This document shows, one piece after another, positions 34,926 through 43,066 of a stretch of 64,000 nt of DNA. Made by a program: the position numbers and the translations under genes. The first letter of the stretch is position 1; the number at the start of each line of letters is the position of its first letter. Below the pieces are notes generated by a model. It ran no database searches and was not told where the DNA came from. It worked only from the letters and a program-made list of their open reading frames with translations. This stretch comes from JAGVPT01 sp963827085 (GTDB lineage Bacteria > Bacteroidota > Ignavibacteria > UBA10030 > UBA8401): NCBI GenBank assembly GCA_963827085.1, contig CAWGZY010000001.1, positions 372,001-436,000 on the forward strand. The letters are read 5' to 3'.

Positions 34926-35536
34926 TGTTCTTCCGCTCATTTATTTTCTTTCTCGGCGTTCTTGCCACGCTCCTGCTCGGCTGGGCAGGATTGGTCGGCA
35001 TCCCCAATATGATGATTTCCGAAGTGCAGCCGCCGAAGGGATTGGAGCGCTACACATATGAGCAGGCGTACGGCCGCTCAATCTACATTCGAGAAGGATG
35101 TTTGTATTGCCACAGCCAGCAGGTTCGTCCGGCAGGGTTTGGCGCGGATCAGGAACGCTTCTGGGGACGGCCGTCGGTTCCGGCAGACTATGTCTACGAC
35201 AAGCCTCATTTATTGGGAACGATGCGCACGGGCCCCGATTTGTTTAATATAGGGGCACGACAGCCGAGCGAGGAGTGGCATTTGCTTCATCTGTACAACC
35301 CGCGCATTGTTTCTCCCGGATCGGTGATGCCTCCGTTCCCGTGGTTATTTGAAGAAAAGATTACTGCCGGTCCCGAAGATAAAGTCGTTGCGCTTCCCGA
35401 TTCCATTGTGCCGAAAGGGAAGGTTGTCGTTGCCACGCAAGAGGGGCGAGCGTTGATTGCTTACCTCATCGGCATGAATCACACATATCCCGTAAGCCAA
35501 GCATCGGCAAGTAATGATACAACGAAGAAAAAATAA
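34922..35536 (+). CDS. ccoO: cbb3 oxidase monoheme cytochrome c subunit
   Basis: Membrane-anchored cytochrome c that delivers electrons to CcoN. An N-terminal anchor (FFLGVLATLLLGWAGLVGIP) is followed by TYEQAYGRSIYIREGCLYCH, the single CxxCH (C60, C63, H64), the CcoO-typical SQQVRP, then GPDLFNIGARQPSEEWHLLHLYNPR and a Met ligand in GSVMPPFPWLFEE. At 204 residues it is standard. It overlaps ccoN by 4 nt (ATGA) and the following gene by 23 nt. Confidence 0.95.
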   Translation: MMFFRSFIFFLGVLATLLLGWAGLVGIPNMMISEVQPPKGLERYTYEQAYGRSIYIREGCLYCHSQQVRPAGFGADQERFWGRPSVPADYVYDKPHLLGTMRTGPDLFNIGARQPSEEWHLLHLYNPRIVSPGSVMPPFPWLFEEKITAGPEDKVVALPDSIVPKGKVVVATQEGRALIAYLIGMNHTYPVSQASASNDTTKKK

Positions 35537-36263
35537 ACGATCTGTCTCAAAGAGACGGACCTCCAAAAAAGAGAAATTCCCCTCGCAGGACATTCGCGAA
35601 GAGAAGCCTGCCGGGCAAACGGGCGACATCCGTTTCTCAGCTGAAAGCGAAGCGTTCGCAGATTCCGATGCGTCCGATGTTAACAAGATTCATCTTCGCA
35701 TAGTCTCACGCGAACAAGGTGAACCGGAGGAGGGATTTGAACCGACGCCCACGTGGGTCTGGGGGATTTCCGTACTTTTGCTGTTTGCGATGGGATTCTA
35801 TCTTGGAAAATACAGTGGAACGTTCGGGACCATCGCGCATGAGGTCGAGCAGCCTCAAACAATTGCGGGGGGCGAAGTGAAACCGGAAGTCAAGGGGGAT
35901 ATGGTCTATGCCGGGGTCTGCCAGGCATGTCATCAGGCCGATGGTAAAGGGGTGGAAGGGAAATATCCGCCGCTGGCCGGATCGGAATGGCTGCTGCAGG
36001 ACTCCTTCACTCCGGCGCGTATTGTGTTGTTCGGGTTGGAAGGAGAAATCCGTGTGAAGGGGAATGGTTTTAATAACAAAATGCCGCAATTTCAAGATAA
36101 ACTCTCGAACGAAGAAATTGCGGCAGCAATATCGTTCGCACGATCGTCGTTTGGCAACAAAGGAGCGACGGTAAATCCTGCGCAAGTGGACAGCATGAGG
36201 AGAGCGTACGGCGGGAGAGGTCCATGGAGCGCAGCAGTCTTGGAAAGCTTCAGAAAGAAATAG
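35514..36263 (+). CDS. ccoP: CcoP-like monoheme cytochrome c with basic N-terminal tail
   Basis: Takes the place of the diheme CcoP in this operon but has only one heme site, CQACH (C136, C139, H140), in a cytochrome c domain that starts GDMVYAGVCQACHQADGKG and ends with the Met-ligand strand NKMPQF. One membrane helix (WVWGISVLLLFAMGFYLG, about 81-98) separates it from an 80-residue cytoplasmic part. That N-terminus is strongly basic (RRKNKRSVSKRRTSKKEK) and then acidic, with no match I recognise. The start lies in the end of ccoO. It is the only ATG ahead of the helix. Bacteroidetes-type CcoP proteins vary in heme number, so function as the third oxidase subunit is likely. Confidence 0.85.
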   Translation: MIQRRKNKRSVSKRRTSKKEKFPSQDIREEKPAGQTGDIRFSAESEAFADSDASDVNKIHLRIVSREQGEPEEGFEPTPTWVWGISVLLLFAMGFYLGKYSGTFGTIAHEVEQPQTIAGGEVKPEVKGDMVYAGVCQACHQADGKGVEGKYPPLAGSEWLLQDSFTPARIVLFGLEGEIRVKGNGFNNKMPQFQDKLSNEEIAAAISFARSSFGNKGATVNPAQVDSMRRAYGGRGPWSAAVLESFRKK

Positions 36264-36265
36264 TA

Positions 36266-36781
36266 ATGAGTTTTTCATCTCTAAAATTTTCTCTTCGAAT
36301 ATTTTTTCTCCTTCCGGTGGGATTCATGTTCATTGCCGCATCCGGCTGCGGGAAGCAAGAACTGAAGCCGCGTCAGCCGATCGCGTTCAGCCATAAGATT
36401 CACGCGGGGGACTATCAAATGAGTTGTCAGTACTGCCACAGCGGTGCACGCAGAGGAAAAGCTGCGATGATACCGTCTGTGCAGACCTGCATCGGATGCC
36501 ATCAACTTGTCGCTGCGACGAAACCCGAGATTCAGAAGATCCGCAAAGCCTGGGATGAGAAGGTGCCGATTAGGTGGACAAAGGTAAATGTGCTTCCGGA
36601 CTTCGTCTATTTCAATCATCAGCCACATATTATGAAAAACATCCCCTGCCAGAAATGCCACGGCGAAATTCAGACGATGAGCGAAGTCGCACCGCCGTTC
36701 AAGCTCGCGGATATGTCGTATTGCGTCGGCTGCCACAGGGATAATAATGCGAGCATCGATTGCTGGACATGCCATAGGTAA
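36266..36781 (+). CDS. actA: Alternative Complex III subunit ActA, pentaheme cytochrome c
   Basis: Periplasmic multiheme cytochrome of the menaquinol:electron-acceptor oxidoreductase ACIII. The ATG at 36266 gives 171 residues with a lipoprotein-like N-terminus (FIAASGCGKQ) and exactly five CxxCH sites at C54, C75, C128, C153 and C166, the ActA number. Other His residues (HKIH, FNHQPH) are candidate distal ligands. It starts 2 nt after the ccoP-like stop, so it is co-transcribed with the oxidase. In other act operons actB follows directly. Here a repeat and a DinB-like gene intervene. Confidence 0.93.
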   Translation: MSFSSLKFSLRIFFLLPVGFMFIAASGCGKQELKPRQPIAFSHKIHAGDYQMSCQYCHSGARRGKAAMIPSVQTCIGCHQLVAATKPEIQKIRKAWDEKVPIRWTKVNVLPDFVYFNHQPHIMKNIPCQKCHGEIQTMSEVAPPFKLADMSYCVGCHRDNNASIDCWTCHR

Positions 36782-36870
36782 TTATGAATTAAGAATTATG
36801 AATTAAGAATTAATAATTATGAGGAAAATACTTGACGGCTAAAAGCCAATTCCCCAAAGCCAATAGCTTA
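36782..36870. repeat. AT-rich word repeat after actA
   Basis: GAATTATGAATTAAGAATTA-like words, starting at the actA stop, run into GGCTAAAAGCCAATTCC-like words of the same type seen near 2860. It separates actA from the inserted DinB-like gene. Confidence 0.75.
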
Positions 36871-36890
36871 TTCACGAAGGAGAAGAATAA

Positions 36891-37415
36891 ATGCAAGAAA
36901 CGCCGCAGCAATATACAACGAGGATTCTTGGCTACCAGGAGGGGAAGGAAGCATTGAAGATTCTACAGGGGACACCAAAGAAGATAGACCGCCTCATTAG
37001 AGGCGTTTCTCGGAAAAAACTTATGACGAGGCCTGAGCCGGCAAAATGGTCTGTAGCGGAAATACTTGCACACCTTACGGACACCGAGCTTGTTTCCGGT
37101 TTTCGGATCCGGTTGACGCTTGGCCTGAACGGTACACCGATTCAGGGATTCGACCAAAATGTGTGGGTGGAGAAATTTAATTACGGAAAGCGTGACCCAA
37201 GAAAATCGCTGGAGGTTTTTCGAGTGCTTCGCGAGAACAATCTTGCTCTTCTGAGGTCGGTTCCGAAGGTGTTGTGGGAAAACTACGGTGTACATTCGGA
37301 ACGGGGTATGGAGACCGTAACGCGGATTACGGAAATGGTTGCGGGGCATGATATCAACCATTTGACTCAGATTGAAAAAATTGTGAAGAGTGACAAGAAG
37401 AATGCTCGACAGTAA
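36891..37415 (+). CDS. DinB-superfamily protein inside the act cluster
   Basis: Four-helix-bundle protein of the DinB/YfiT superfamily (174 residues). These bind a metal through three His, and many act as thiol S-transferases with bacillithiol or mycothiol, but most are uncharacterised. Candidate ligands are the His in AEILAHLTDTEL and the pair in AGHDINHLTQIEKI. The segment EPAKWSVAEILAHLTDTE is the family signature. GAAGGAGAAG precedes the ATG. It has no evident link to respiration and breaks the actA-actB adjacency, so insertion together with the flanking repeat is likely. The bacilliredoxin and a second DinB-like gene (47701) in this window would fit a thiol-cofactor theme. Confidence 0.85.
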   Translation: MQETPQQYTTRILGYQEGKEALKILQGTPKKIDRLIRGVSRKKLMTRPEPAKWSVAEILAHLTDTELVSGFRIRLTLGLNGTPIQGFDQNVWVEKFNYGKRDPRKSLEVFRVLRENNLALLRSVPKVLWENYGVHSERGMETVTRITEMVAGHDINHLTQIEKIVKSDKKNARQ

Positions 37416-37494
37416 TTGTCATCGTGGCTTTTGTTTTGCTCTTTTGGGGGCAGCGCATGTTTGTCGAATGTTCCACATAATACATTCATACTAA

Positions 37495-40443
37495 ATGGGT
37501 TTGCAGCGTAGAGATTTTCTCAAACTAGTAGGAGCGACAACAGTTGCAACCGCGCTTCCAGGCTGCGGCATCAAGAAGCCGAAGTCGTTGATTCCGTACG
37601 TGATTCCGGAGGAAAATATCACTCCCGGAAAAGCGGTTTGGTATGCGAGTGTCTGCCAGGAATGTCCGGCTGGATGCGGGGTTTCAGTCCGTGTGCGCGA
37701 AGGCCGTGCTGTCAAGGTGGAAGGCAATCCTCTTCATCCCGTCAATAAGGGAGCGTTATGCGCCCGGGGCCAGGCGTCGTTGCATGGATTATACAATCCG
37801 GACCGCATTCAACAGCCGTTGAGGAAAAAGCCGAACGGAACCTGGGAAGCAATAAGCTGGGAAGAGGCAGAAAAGTATTTCGTCGAAGAATTGCAGAAAA
37901 TTCAGAAAAGCGGACGTGGCGCTGATGTTGTTTTTATGACGCAGCATTTGAGCGGCGCGATCGATGAGTTGGTTGACCGATGGCTCGCAGCGGTGGGTTC
38001 AAAAAAACGCGTTCGTTATGAACCCTTCGCACACGAATCGATCAAGAAGGCAAGCGAGCTGATGTTTGGCGTGCCTCAGGTGCCGGTATACAATTTCGCA
38101 GACGCCGACACGGTGATCGCTTTCGGTGCCGATTTTTTAGAGACGTGGATTTCACCGGTCGAGTTCACAAAAGGTTTTACACGACATCGCGGTTTCAAAA
38201 ATGGAAAACGGGGAATTCTTTATTTCGTCGGTCCCCGTTTGTCGATGACAGCGACGAATGCCGACGAATGGTTCTCCGTCAATCCCGGCACCGAGGGAAT
38301 ATTTGCTCTCGGCCTCGTCAAAGTTATTCTCGACAACAACGTGGCGAGCGGAATCTCTGCCGCAGACTCGGCTCGTATTGCAGCGATGGTGAGCGCGTTT
38401 TCACTCGGCGAGGTTGAGAAAGCAACGGGGATTACATCGGATAACATTCTGAAGGCAGGCCTCGCGTTCGCGAAAGCAAAATCCAGCCTTGCAGTTGCCG
38501 GGGGAACAACGGTTGAAGGTGACGACGGTGCAGCAATCGTTGTTGCCGTGAATTTGTTGAACTACGTCTGCGGCAACATCGGAAAAACGGTAACCTTCAA
38601 TAATTCCAGCATCTCCACGCTGAATTCATACCAGGATGTTGCAACGCTTGTCGACGCGATAAACCTGGAAAAAGTATCAGCGTTTATCACAGCCGATGTT
38701 AACCCGGTGTTCAGCACTCCGCAGGGACTCGAATTCAATCAAGCATTGAAGAAAGTTCCATTTACGGTCAGCATTTCCAGCTTCATGACCGAGACTTCGG
38801 CATTGGCACATCTCATCCTTCCCACGCACACGCCGTTAGAAAGCTGGGGTGATGTGGAAACAACGCCGGGTGTCTACGGGTTAATGCAGCCTGCGATGCA
38901 GCCGGTGTTCAGAACGAAAATGTTTGGAGATATTCTGCTTGAGACGGGAAGAAAGCTGAGCAAATCGCCGGAATTCATTGCCGCTACAACGTACGATTAT
39001 GTGCGAGAGAGGTGGAAAACAATCCAAAAGAAATCAGGTGAGAAATCTGATTTTGAGAGCTTCTGGATTGAAAGTTTGGCGCGCGGCGGATATTGGAATA
39101 TTCTCAAGCCCAAAACACAAACGCCTAAATTAACGGGAAGCTTTAACGCAATGATTTTCTCCCGGATGAAAAGAACCGACTACGAGCCGGGAAAGAATTT
39201 TGCACTCGTTGTCTATCCTTCGCTCAGCCATTACGATGGACGCGGTGCAAACCGTCCATGGCTTCAGGAACTTCCGGACCCGATGATGATGAACGTTTGG
39301 GACTCATGGATTGAAATTCATCCGCAGGATGCCGCCGTTGCCGGTATCTCGACGGGGGATGCAGTTCAGGTTTCATCTCCGTATGCTCAGTTTGACCTCC
39401 CGGCCCAGGTCTCCACAGCGGTAAAGCCGGGGGTTGTCGCGATTCCAATCGGGCAAGGACATACATCCTACGGAAGGTATGCAAATAATGTCGGAAACAA
39501 TCCGATTGATTTGCTGGACCCGAAGCCGTCCGAAAAAACCGGCGGACTTGAATGGGCGGGTATGAAAGTCGAATTGCTGAAAAAATCCGACCGGCTCGTT
39601 TTAGCTACTGTTTCTGGAAGCGATACTCAACATGACAGAGGAATAGTCCAGAGTGTTCCTCTCACCGCCTTGGTTGAGACTCGCACACCGGCGTCAGAAG
39701 GTCAACATAATGAAGAAACACTTTCGATGTATGCCGACCATGAACACCCGAATCATCGTTGGGGAATGACGATCGACATCGACAAATGTACGGGCTGCAG
39801 CGCGTGTGTCGCCGCCTGCTACGCTGAAAATAATATTCCGGTAGTCGGCAAAGAACAAGTTGCAGTCGGACGCGAGATGGCATGGATCCGGATTGAACGG
39901 TATTTCGACGAGCACAGCGAAACACCGCACGCTGATTTTGCGCCCATGCTCTGCCAGCAATGTGATAACGCTCCGTGTGAGACTGTGTGTCCTGTGTATG
40001 CGGCATACCATACCGAAGAGGGTCTCAATGGACAAGTTTATAACCGATGCATCGGTACTCGGTACTGTGCAAATAATTGCCCGTATAAAGTACGGCGGTT
40101 TAATTGGTTTGAAGCTCAATGGGTCGAGCCTCTTAATTGGCAGTTGAACCCGGATGTTACCGTGCGCTCAAAAGGCGTGATGGAAAAATGCACGTTTTGC
40201 GTCCAGCGCATCAGCGACGGGAAGAACACCGCGCGGAACGAACGGCGCCCGGTTCGCGACGGAGAAATTATTCCCGCATGTGCGCAAACCTGTCCTGCCG
40301 AGGCAATTACCTTCGGCGACCTGAAGGACGTCAACAGCTCAGTTTCCAGACTAATCGCTGAAGAAGACCAGAGAGATTACAAAGTGCTTGAAGAACTGAA
40401 TACACGGCCTGCGGTGACGTATTTGAAAGCGATTAAAAGATAA
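37495..40443 (+). CDS. actB: Alternative Complex III subunit ActB, iron-sulfur protein
   Basis: Large periplasmic subunit (982 residues) made of a molybdopterin-oxidoreductase-like part that in known ACIII holds no molybdenum cofactor, fused to a ferredoxin-like part with several Fe-S clusters. A Tat signal (RRDFLKLVGATTVATALPGC) opens the protein. Near the N-terminus are CQECPAGCGV and GALCARGQ. The C-terminal 220 residues carry the four-cluster NrfC/HybA-type cysteine pattern: DKCTGCSACVAACYAEN, LCQQCDNAPCETVCPV, NRCIGTRYCANNCPYKV, EKCTFCVQRI and PACAQTCPAEA. Followed by a composite repeat before actC. Confidence 0.95.
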   Translation: MGLQRRDFLKLVGATTVATALPGCGIKKPKSLIPYVIPEENITPGKAVWYASVCQECPAGCGVSVRVREGRAVKVEGNPLHPVNKGALCARGQASLHGLYNPDRIQQPLRKKPNGTWEAISWEEAEKYFVEELQKIQKSGRGADVVFMTQHLSGAIDELVDRWLAAVGSKKRVRYEPFAHESIKKASELMFGVPQVPVYNFADADTVIAFGADFLETWISPVEFTKGFTRHRGFKNGKRGILYFVGPRLSMTATNADEWFSVNPGTEGIFALGLVKVILDNNVASGISAADSARIAAMVSAFSLGEVEKATGITSDNILKAGLAFAKAKSSLAVAGGTTVEGDDGAAIVVAVNLLNYVCGNIGKTVTFNNSSISTLNSYQDVATLVDAINLEKVSAFITADVNPVFSTPQGLEFNQALKKVPFTVSISSFMTETSALAHLILPTHTPLESWGDVETTPGVYGLMQPAMQPVFRTKMFGDILLETGRKLSKSPEFIAATTYDYVRERWKTIQKKSGEKSDFESFWIESLARGGYWNILKPKTQTPKLTGSFNAMIFSRMKRTDYEPGKNFALVVYPSLSHYDGRGANRPWLQELPDPMMMNVWDSWIEIHPQDAAVAGISTGDAVQVSSPYAQFDLPAQVSTAVKPGVVAIPIGQGHTSYGRYANNVGNNPIDLLDPKPSEKTGGLEWAGMKVELLKKSDRLVLATVSGSDTQHDRGIVQSVPLTALVETRTPASEGQHNEETLSMYADHEHPNHRWGMTIDIDKCTGCSACVAACYAENNIPVVGKEQVAVGREMAWIRIERYFDEHSETPHADFAPMLCQQCDNAPCETVCPVYAAYHTEEGLNGQVYNRCIGTRYCANNCPYKVRRFNWFEAQWVEPLNWQLNPDVTVRSKGVMEKCTFCVQRISDGKNTARNERRPVRDGEIIPACAQTCPAEAITFGDLKDVNSSVSRLIAEEDQRDYKVLEELNTRPAVTYLKAIKR

Positions 40444-40625
40444 TTAAAAATTATGAATTAAGAATTGAGACTTCTGAATAATTCCAAAAATACGTCTCGC
40501 GCAAAGTCGCAAAGTCGCAAATTGGTCATATAACAAAACCTTCGCGCCTTGGCGCCTTGGCGACTTGGCGAGAGACGATTTTTCAGATGTCTCGAATTAT
40601 GAATTAGGAATTATGAATTGTGAAG
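40441..40625. repeat. Composite nested repeat between actB and actC
   Basis: From outside inward: AT-rich GAATTA words on both ends, then GAGACTTCTGAA answered by TTCAGATGTCTCG, then CGTCTCGC (40493-40500) answered by GCGAGAGACG (40568-40577) around GCAAAGTCGCAAAGTCGC and CGCCTTGGCGCCTTGG words. It combines two of the repeat families of this window (copy c of the GCAAAG type). Confidence 0.8.
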
Positions 40626-40691
40626 GAAGTTGAATAATAGAATTTTGAATCATTTGATTGTTGGAAATAGGATTGTATTGTCTTATTACTT

Positions 40692-42017
40692 ATGACTGAA
40701 GACTATCAACTAAGCTACACCGAGACGGACATCGACCTGACGCAGTCGTTGAAAGCGCCGGGCAAAGGCTATTGGATTCTGCTGACGTTTCTTTTCCTGT
40801 TGATCTGTACTGGAGGGTATGCGTGGGGCGTGCAAATCGCAAACGGAATCGGAGAGGCTGGAAAAAATAACCCGGTTGGCTGGGCAATGTATATCGCGAC
40901 GTTCGTCTTTTGGGTTGGTATTGCGCATTCCGGTACCCTCATCTCTGCTATTTTATTCTTGTTCCGCGTCAAATGGCGTGCTGCTGTTTACCGCAGCGCT
41001 GAAGCGGTTACGATTTTCGGACTGGCAACTGCAGGATTGTTTCCATTCATCCATCTCGGAAGAGTATGGGTAGCGCATTGGATTCTGCCGATTCCGAATT
41101 TCGGCGGATTGTGGCCCAACTTCCGCTCGCCGCTCGCATGGGACGTTTTGGCAATAACGACCTATCTCACCGCAAGCACATTATTTTTCACCCTGGGCAT
41201 GATGCCGGACGTTGCCATTGTCCGCGACAAAGCGAGCGGCTGGAGAAAAAAAGTCTATGGCTTGCTCGCTATGGGCTGGCAGGGGAGCGACAATCAATGG
41301 CGGCATTACACTGCGGCGTACGTTTTTCTGGCAGCGCTTTCGACACCGCTCGTCATTTCCGTTCACAGCATCGTGTCGTGGGATTTTGCCATGAGCGTGA
41401 TTCCTGGCTGGCACAGTACAATCTTTGCCCCGTATTTTGTGGCGGGGGCGATCCATTCCGGTTTGGCTATGGTCGTCCTGCTTCTTGTGCCGATGAGGAA
41501 GGCGTTCAAGATCGAAAAGTACATCACGATGCATCATCTCGAAAGCCTAGCGAAATTTATGATTTTTACCGCCCTCATTGTCGGTTTCGCGTATTCGATT
41601 GAATTGTTCATCGCTTGGTACAGCGGCAATCAATTCGAGCGGGCGATTTTTATTTACCGGATGACCGGCGATTACGCTTGGGCATTCTGGCTGCTGATCA
41701 CAACGAACGTCGCCGTGCCGATGCTCCTCTGGTCGAAGAAAATTCGGACGAGCGTACCGTGGCTTGTGGGGATATGTATTTCTGTCGAAATCGGCATGTG
41801 GCTTGAGCGATTTATTATTATTGTCACGTCTCTCGCGCACGATTATCTTCCGTACGCTTGGGGCATCTACAAGCCGACGCTGGTCGACAGTTTCATCGTG
41901 ATCGGAAGCTTTGCATGGTTTTTCTTCCTCTTCATGGTTTTTTTAAAAACGCTTCCCGTCGTTTCGTTGTGGGAAGTGAAAGAACAAATTGAACCGCCGA
42001 TGAAAGAGCAATCGTAA
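40692..42017 (+). CDS. actC: Alternative Complex III subunit ActC, NrfD-like quinol-binding membrane protein
   Basis: Polytopic membrane subunit (441 residues, about ten helices) of the NrfD/PsrC family that oxidises menaquinol. After a short cytoplasmic N-terminus come helix 1 (GYWILLTFLFLLICTGGYAW) and the family landmarks IAHSGTLISAILFLFRVKWR, PFIHLGRVWVAHWILPIPN, and HSIVSWDFAMSVIPGWHST with the conserved His, Asp and Trp of the quinone pocket. Its stop overlaps the actD start by one base. Confidence 0.94.
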   Translation: MTEDYQLSYTETDIDLTQSLKAPGKGYWILLTFLFLLICTGGYAWGVQIANGIGEAGKNNPVGWAMYIATFVFWVGIAHSGTLISAILFLFRVKWRAAVYRSAEAVTIFGLATAGLFPFIHLGRVWVAHWILPIPNFGGLWPNFRSPLAWDVLAITTYLTASTLFFTLGMMPDVAIVRDKASGWRKKVYGLLAMGWQGSDNQWRHYTAAYVFLAALSTPLVISVHSIVSWDFAMSVIPGWHSTIFAPYFVAGAIHSGLAMVVLLLVPMRKAFKIEKYITMHHLESLAKFMIFTALIVGFAYSIELFIAWYSGNQFERAIFIYRMTGDYAWAFWLLITTNVAVPMLLWSKKIRTSVPWLVGICISVEIGMWLERFIIIVTSLAHDYLPYAWGIYKPTLVDSFIVIGSFAWFFFLFMVFLKTLPVVSLWEVKEQIEPPMKEQS

Positions 42018-42538
42018 TGCCGATGCCGACCAGAACATATCGATTTGGGATTTTTGGGCATCTCGACACGTGCCTTGCCGTCATCAAACAATTGCCGGGC
42101 GAGGGGTTTACAGAGATCGAAGTCTACTCTCCAACGCCTCACCACGAAATTTCGCATGCGCTGGGGAGAAAACCAAGTCCGGTGCGTGTCTTTACACTCA
42201 TCGGCGGATTGACCGGACTCATCATCGGCTGGGCGATGACGATCGGCTCGACGATACTCTATCCGATCATCGTCGGCGGGAAACCGATCATCTCGATTCC
42301 GCCGTTTGGCGTCGTTGCCTATATAACGACAATTCTCTTCGGAACAATTGCTACGTTTATCGGATTTCTGGTGAATGCCCGCATCCCTCAAATAAAAATT
42401 GTTGAAGGATATGATGAACGCCTGTCGTCCGATCATTATGGCGTGCTTGCATACTGTTTGCCCGAGGATGTCGTGAAACTTGAAAAATTGTTGAAACAAT
42501 TAGGAGCAGAGGCCGTCGCCAGGTCGCAGGGTCTATAA
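42017..42538 (+). CDS. actD: Alternative Complex III subunit ActD (DUF3341)
   Basis: Small membrane subunit of 173 residues. A cytoplasmic ferredoxin-like N-terminal part (RTYRFGIFGHLDTCLAVIKQL, EVYSPTPHHEIS) precedes two membrane helices (VFTLIGGLTGLIIGWAMTIGS and VVAYITTILFGTIATFIGFL), then a short cytosolic end with RLSSDHYGVLAYC. This is the DUF3341/ActD pattern. No cofactor motif. Sits directly between actC and actE, with no spacing to either. Confidence 0.94.
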   Translation: MPMPTRTYRFGIFGHLDTCLAVIKQLPGEGFTEIEVYSPTPHHEISHALGRKPSPVRVFTLIGGLTGLIIGWAMTIGSTILYPIIVGGKPIISIPPFGVVAYITTILFGTIATFIGFLVNARIPQIKIVEGYDERLSSDHYGVLAYCLPEDVVKLEKLLKQLGAEAVARSQGL

Positions 42539-43066
42539 ATGAGTAGAATACAATCTAAATATTGGTATGTTCTTTTTTCCTCGACGCTCATTCTTTTCAT
42601 GACGTTCTTTGCCGGATGCGAAAGCGAGCAGCCTGGCGAGCAAACGGAATATCGCACGGATATGTATTACCAGCCTTCGTTCAAACCTCAGAAAAACCCG
42701 CTCCCTCACGTTGCAGGGACCGTCCCGATGTCCGGTTATGAGCCCGCTATCAAAGATTCCCTTCAAGCCGTGCATTTGAAAAATCCTTTTGTGTTCACGC
42801 GGACATCGGAAGATACGGGAAAATTTTTGTTTAATACGTACTGTTCCGTCTGCCATGGTGTTGCCGCAAAAGGAGACGGACTCGTCGCCCCAAAATTTCA
42901 GACACCGCCGGATTTGACCACGCCGCTTTATAAGAAGGCGCCCGACGGTTACATCTATTTTGTTATCCGCAAAGGCCATAATATCATGCCTTCATACTAC
43001 GAGCACACAACACAGCGGGAACGATGGCTTATCGTGGCGCACTTACGGAGGCTTCAGCAGCAATGA
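42539..43066 (+). CDS. actE: Alternative Complex III subunit ActE, monoheme cytochrome c
   Basis: Lipid-anchored periplasmic cytochrome c that passes electrons from ACIII to the oxidase. The 175 residues start with a lipoprotein signal (lipobox Cys at 27, FFAGC), then a linker with FVFTRTSEDTGKFLFNTYCS and one CxxCH (C102, C105, H106), and the Met ligand in HNIMPSYYEHTTQRERW. The typical ActE motif P-x-K-F-Q-T/x-P-P is present (PKFQTPPDLT). Stop overlaps the actF start by 4 nt. Confidence 0.93.
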   Translation: MSRIQSKYWYVLFSSTLILFMTFFAGCESEQPGEQTEYRTDMYYQPSFKPQKNPLPHVAGTVPMSGYEPAIKDSLQAVHLKNPFVFTRTSEDTGKFLFNTYCSVCHGVAAKGDGLVAPKFQTPPDLTTPLYKKAPDGYIYFVIRKGHNIMPSYYEHTTQRERWLIVAHLRRLQQQ

